A stretch of 5,412 nucleotides of DNA from positions 1-5,412 of the forward strand of contig CAYPTW010000138.1 of NCBI GenBank assembly GCA_964413755.1, read 5' to 3'. The position numbers and the translations under genes are program-made. This document shows, piece after piece, positions 4,565 through 5,412 of this stretch. Within the stretch, counting starts at the first letter, position 1; every line of letters begins with the position of its first letter. Below the pieces are notes generated by a model. It worked only from the letters and a program-made list of their open reading frames with translations. It did no database searches and was not told the DNA's origin. This stretch comes from XN24 sp964413755 (lineage in GTDB: Bacteria; Pseudomonadota; Gammaproteobacteria; Steroidobacterales; XN24).

Positions 4565-5412
4565 ATGAGCATCCTCGTAAACAGCGACAGCAAGGTCATC
4601 TGCCAGGGCTTCACCGGCCGCCAGGGCACCTTCCACTCCGAACAGTGCATCGACTACGGCACGCAGATGGTCGGCGGCGTCACGCCGGGCCGCGGCGGCG
4701 AAGTTCACCTCGGCCTGCCGGTGTTCAACACCGTGCACGACGCGGTCGACGAGACCGGCGCCGATGTCAGCATGATCTACGTCCCGGCGCCCTATGCCGC
4801 CGACGCCATCCTCGAGGCCGCCGACGCCGGCATCAAGCTGGTGGTGTGCATCACCGAGGGCATCCCGGTGCTCGACATGGTGAAGGTGAAGGCCGCGCTG
4901 AAGGACTACAGCTGCCGCCTCATCGGCCCCAACTGCCCGGGCATCATCACGCCCGGCGAGGCGAAGATCGGCATCATGCCCGGCTTCATCCACAAGCCCG
5001 GCAAGATCGGCATCGTGTCGCGCTCCGGCACCCTGACCTACGAGGCCGTCTACCAGACCACGAAAAATGGCCTCGGCCAGTCGACCTGCGTCGGCATCGG
5101 CGGCGACCCGGTGCGCGGCATGAACTTCATCGACTGCCTCGAGCTGTTCGAGCGCGACGAGCACACCGAGGGCGTGCTCATGGTGGGCGAGATCGGCGGC
5201 AGCGACGAGGAGGCCGCGGCCGAGTTCATCGCGCGGCGCATGACCAAGCCGGTGGTGGCCTACATCGCCGGCGTCACTGCGCCCCCGGGCAAGCGCATGG
5301 GCCACGCCGGCGCCATCGTCTCGGGCGGCAAGGGCACCGCGGACGAGAAGTTCAAGGCGCTGGAAGAGGCGGGCGTGACCACGGTGCGTTCGCCGGCGGA
5401 GCTGGGCAGCGC
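4565..5412 (+). CDS. sucD: succinyl-CoA synthetase, alpha subunit (3' end cut by window edge)
   Basis: SucD is the alpha subunit that binds CoA and carries the phosphorylated active-site histidine, passing phosphate to the nucleotide on SucC. The 282 visible codons cover nearly the whole protein (E. coli: 289 residues); only the last few residues and the stop are beyond the edge. The Rossmann CoA-binding domain shows GFTGRQGTFHSEQ (15-27), the TPGRGG loop (40-45) and VPAPYAA (73-79). The family motifs PNCPG (122-126) and SRSGTLTYE (152-160) follow. The ligase domain has Glu209 in GEIGG, which positions the catalytic histidine, and His247 in KRMGHAGA, the phosphorylation site. AAGGGA, overlapping the sucC stop, lies 7 nt before the ATG. 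The frame is intact and unremarkable, and the two subunits form an operon. Confidence 0.98.
   Translation, partial: MSILVNSDSKVICQGFTGRQGTFHSEQCIDYGTQMVGGVTPGRGGEVHLGLPVFNTVHDAVDETGADVSMIYVPAPYAADAILEAADAGIKLVVCITEGIPVLDMVKVKAALKDYSCRLIGPNCPGIITPGEAKIGIMPGFIHKPGKIGIVSRSGTLTYEAVYQTTKNGLGQSTCVGIGGDPVRGMNFIDCLELFERDEHTEGVLMVGEIGGSDEEAAAEFIARRMTKPVVAYIAGVTAPPGKRMGHAGAIVSGGKGTADEKFKALEEAGVTTVRSPAELGS

Noticed and set aside
4142..5305. Minus-strand open frame of 387 codons opposite sucC and sucD
   Set aside because: It is a shadow frame across two conserved genes and their junction, with no recognisable motif.

Overview
The window comes from a GC-rich gammaproteobacterial chromosome. It holds two divergent blocks. 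On the minus strand, read right to left, are pilS, pilR and the 5' end of pilA, which form the two-component control of the type IV pilus and its classical target gene. On the plus strand are sucC and the nearly complete sucD, the two subunits of succinyl-CoA synthetase from the TCA cycle. As I recall it, pilS/pilR next to sucC/sucD is a familiar arrangement in the Xanthomonas/Lysobacter group (Lysobacterales). That, the high GC content and the form of the proteins suggest this order or a close relative; this is inference, since no search was run.

Layout: 1-162 codes for the first 54 codons of a type IV prepilin (minus). The gap 163-379 contains the pilA ribosome binding site, a consensus-perfect sigma-54 promoter, several dyad symmetries and the pilR terminator. 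pilR (380-1657, GTG start) and pilS (1658-3283) are directly abutted. A divergent spacer (3284-3389) separates pilS from sucC (3390-4553), which is followed after 11 nt by sucD (4565 to the right edge, a few C-terminal codons missing).

How it works together: PilS is a six-helix membrane sensor kinase with a PAS-like linker and a full histidine kinase core. PilR is its NtrC-type response regulator, and it drives sigma-54 RNA polymerase at the pilA promoter seen at 227-242. SucCD performs substrate-level phosphorylation and is probably linked to the pilus genes only by position.

The most unusual observation is that PilR appears to lack the C-terminal lid part of its AAA+ domain, including the otherwise near-invariant GNVREL (sensor II) motif. 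An Ala/Pro-rich linker runs straight into the DNA-binding domain at that point. This looks like an in-frame deletion or a sequencing/assembly artefact. Otherwise the region is ordinary core genome, and I see no evidence for a mobile element, a CRISPR array or an undescribed multi-gene system.
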